Positions 61,942 through 64,000 of a stretch of 64,000 nucleotides of DNA are shown here, piece by piece. The notes under the pieces are model-generated. The model made no database searches. It saw nothing but the letters and a program-made list of their open reading frames with translations, and had not been told where the DNA came from. The stretch covers positions 31,149,778 through 31,213,777 of the forward strand of contig OZ024876.1 in the NCBI GenBank assembly GCA_964017185.1. The letters run 5' to 3'. Both the position numbers and the translations under genes were made by a program. Each line of letters begins with the position of its first letter. The first letter of the stretch is position 1. The stretch is from Rugalucina vietnamica (taxonomy: Eukaryota; Mollusca; Bivalvia; Lucinida; Lucinidae).

Positions 61942-62175
61942 GGATGTTCGCTGCTAACATTTGTCATTTTTGAACTACCGGTTTTCATTTCGTTTAATAA
62001 ACGGCTGCAGATATTTTCCTAATATTTTATATTTGAATACATGTTGATAGTATGCATCGGACAAGCCATGAAAATCATCGATCTAATAAACTTCTTTTTA
62101 CCCCATTTTCTGCAAATTTTCTGAAATTTTGTGTTGCCATTATAAATTAGGGGGTAAGGAAAATTAATATTAACT
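61942..62175 (-). mobile_element. TTAA-flanked MITE, copy 3, truncated
   Basis: It starts after TTAA (61938-61941) with GGATGTTCGCTGCTAAC and follows copy 2 (CATTTGTCATTTTTGAAC, GCAGATATTTTCCTAATAT) to about 62175, where similarity stops. Confidence 0.85.
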
Positions 62176-62184
62176 CATTTAAGC

Positions 62185-62300
62185 CTGGCGTCCCTTTTAT
62201 GGGACATAGGCAAACAGTATAGCCCCAGATGTGACGCCGCAAAACGCGGCGTCCCATCTGGGGTTATTCTGTTTGGTCCATGAGCCAATACCGTAAATTT
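62185..62300. repeat. Strong hairpin (CCCCAGATG-type, 18-bp stem)
   Basis: CCCCAGATGTGACGCCGC, five-base loop AAAAC, GCGGCGTCCCATCTGGGG (62223-62263) with one mismatch. Outside it, GGCAAACAGTATAG and CTATTCTGTTTGG-like arms extend the imperfect pairing. Confidence 0.85.
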
Positions 62301-63225
62301 TGGGGGTCGGTACCATCTGGCCTGAACAAATCCCCTTGTGATTTTCATGTAGGACTATGTTTGTAGACTTGTAAAAAATCGGGGGGACTTGCATTGCTGG
62401 TAGCTTTAATAGTCAAACGACGCGTTATTTACGATACCCCATAATATAAAAAAAACGTCATTTTAACACAATAAACGGTAGGGAATAGTCTTCTAGCTAT
62501 CCATATCCCCCTTTTCTCCCCAAGGAAAATTTCTACACTATTATTCTCTAAAAGTACATTAAAAAAGCTATCAAATCCTGTTTTCTGCTATCTGAAAGTC
62601 GAGGCGTTTGCGTTTTACGCTATGTTTTATTAAATTACTCTAAATATTCAATTTTTGGGTCAATAATGGGGGTACACATAGAAAATTGAAAATATCTCAA
62701 TTGTTTTTTATCCTAGACCATTGAACTTGGTCTCATTTTAAAGCTTAGACATATCCCTTTTATCCTATGATAAGTAATGAAAATTATCTCACTTGCATAT
62801 TCATGAATTTTTATTAAAACATGAAAATGAAAAAAAAAAAGTTAAAAATCAATTTTCCCATAAAAACTAATTTCAGGCCTAAACAATCATTGTGGGTCCT
62901 TGTTATTGTATCAGTTATTCTATTTGACAAATTTGTTGATGCCATGGGCATAAATAAAAATCATCCCATTTGCATTTTCATGAATATTAATGAAAATGAC
63001 GAAAATCAGGATTTACAAAGGGAAAACAATTATATTGCCATTTGAAGGGTTTGGTTTGGGTTATAGGATGTAATTTGGACCCTTAGAAAAATGCTCAAGG
63101 GTGCCAGTTTTGTCAGAGGATCACTTTAATGCCCATTGATGTCACCTAAAATCACAGAGTGTTCAACACCACCCCTAATAAGTGCAGATAGTAAGGTGGT
63201 ACACCTATATTACCACATGTATCTT
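62301..63225. other. A+T-rich stretch without recognised genes
   Basis: Two related segments near 62780-62830 and 62960-63010 share CATTTGCATnTTCATGAAT and TTAATGAAAATGA-like motifs. The 74-codon frame at 62821-63045 covers them and is not convincing. Confidence 0.4.
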
Positions 63226-63229
63226 GGCT

Positions 63230-64000
63230 ACTGATAGACCTAGAAAGCAGAAATAGGTATCAAATGATTGCTTTTGCAATGCTATATAACTATGTAATAA
63301 GATATAATTATCAAACTGACTTCCTGGTGTTCGAATATTAATGAAAACTTTATGTATTAGACTAAAATCACAGAAAATGGAGAATACCAGCACAGTTGTT
63401 TATATCTCAGCAACCAAAAGCTCTAAAGAGCTTGAATTGGTATCAAATTAATTGCTATGACAATGCTCTATAACCATGTAATAAAATATATAAACAAGCT
63501 GGCTATCTTAATGCTCAAATATTAAAAAGATCTTCAGATATTAGAGAAAAATAACAGATAAACGAAGGGTTAAAATCAAAGAAATTCTGATATCTCAGCA
63601 ACCAAAAACTCCAAAGACTTGAAATTTGTATTTGATTATTGTTATGATAACGTTCTATATTAATGTGAAAAATACAGAATGATTTTGACCTTCTTGGTGT
63701 TCAAATATTGATGAGAACTTTCAATTTTAGAGACAAATCATAGACCAATGTAGGGGGTATACCTACAGAAACGTTTATAGCTCAGCAGCCAAAAGCCATA
63801 GAGAGCTGAAGTTTGTTAGAAATGATTGCTATGATAACATTATAAAACGACATAATAAGAATCATTAATAGTCAGACTTTTGTGCTGTTCAAATATTGGG
63901 GAAACTTTAAATATTAGAGAAAAATCACAGAAAATGGAGGGGGTATACCTACGGAAACGTGTATTTCTCAGGAACCAAAAGTCATAAAGAACAGAAATTG
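63230..64000 (+). repeat. Satellite B, second locus, running off the right edge
   Basis: TCAGCAACCAAAA-type markers at about 63407, 63596, 63782 and 63971, spacing about 188 bp. Monomers are the same family as 12395-16390 (GGGGGTATACCTACGGAAAC, ATCAAATGATTGCTATGA). Confidence 0.93.

Overview
The window is eukaryotic, non-coding-rich DNA: A+T-rich, spliced genes with GT-AG introns, several tRNA-derived SINEs, long satellite arrays and a very dense, nested load of MITEs and foldback transposons. Gene content (CYYR1/Shisa-like membrane adaptors), SINE cores and repeat style suggest a lophotrochozoan, most likely a bivalve mollusc. This is an inference; no species marker is visible.

Genes. I can support two protein-coding genes, both on + and built on the same four-exon plan with identical intron phases (1, 2, 1). 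Gene 1 (25319-34762, 422 aa) has a complete model. Gene 2 (41350-59190, 339 aa) has three solid exons and a less certain first exon. Each encodes a signal-like N-terminus, a very short Cys-rich ectodomain (C-x3-CC...CC), one transmembrane helix, a basic juxtamembrane stretch and a long low-complexity cytoplasmic tail that opens with PPxY motifs. This is the architecture of the CYYR1/Shisa/WBP1 (STMC6) superfamily of transmembrane adaptors. They look like a diverged tandem duplicate pair. Gene 2 also carries decayed extra copies of its TM exon and a tandemly multiplied splice donor.

Layout. 1-7870: satellite A (about 187 bp, about 42 monomers). 7.9-12.4 kb: intergenic, with a MULE transposase relic, a SINE and MITE copies. 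12.4-16.4 kb: satellite B (about 188 bp), split by a hAT-like insertion (12661-13437) and by an element made of six 168-bp repeats (14160-15322). 16.4-25.3 kb: intergenic, MITEs, a SINE, a 912-bp TIR element and a CGTACG-rich foldback element. 25.3-34.9 kb: gene 1, whose introns hold a 2.8-kb TIR element, MITE-A copies and a 2.35-kb foldback element with 5-bp target duplications. 35-41 kb: non-LTR retrotransposon relic and repeats. 41.3-59.2 kb: gene 2, whose long putative intron 1 contains a 3.8-kb TIR element, a TTAA-flanked MITE, a SINE, a three-copy tandem repeat related to gene 1 intron 3, and two copies of a GGCCCAGAATTAC TIR transposon inserted into older repeats. 59.2-64 kb: repeats, two more TTAA MITE copies, and satellite B again running off the right edge.

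Two MITE families dominate: MITE-A (GAGGCGGTTCTAAC centre, about 290 bp) and MITE-B (long central palindrome around CAAAGGCGC). No functional rRNA or tRNA gene, CRISPR or prokaryotic feature was seen.
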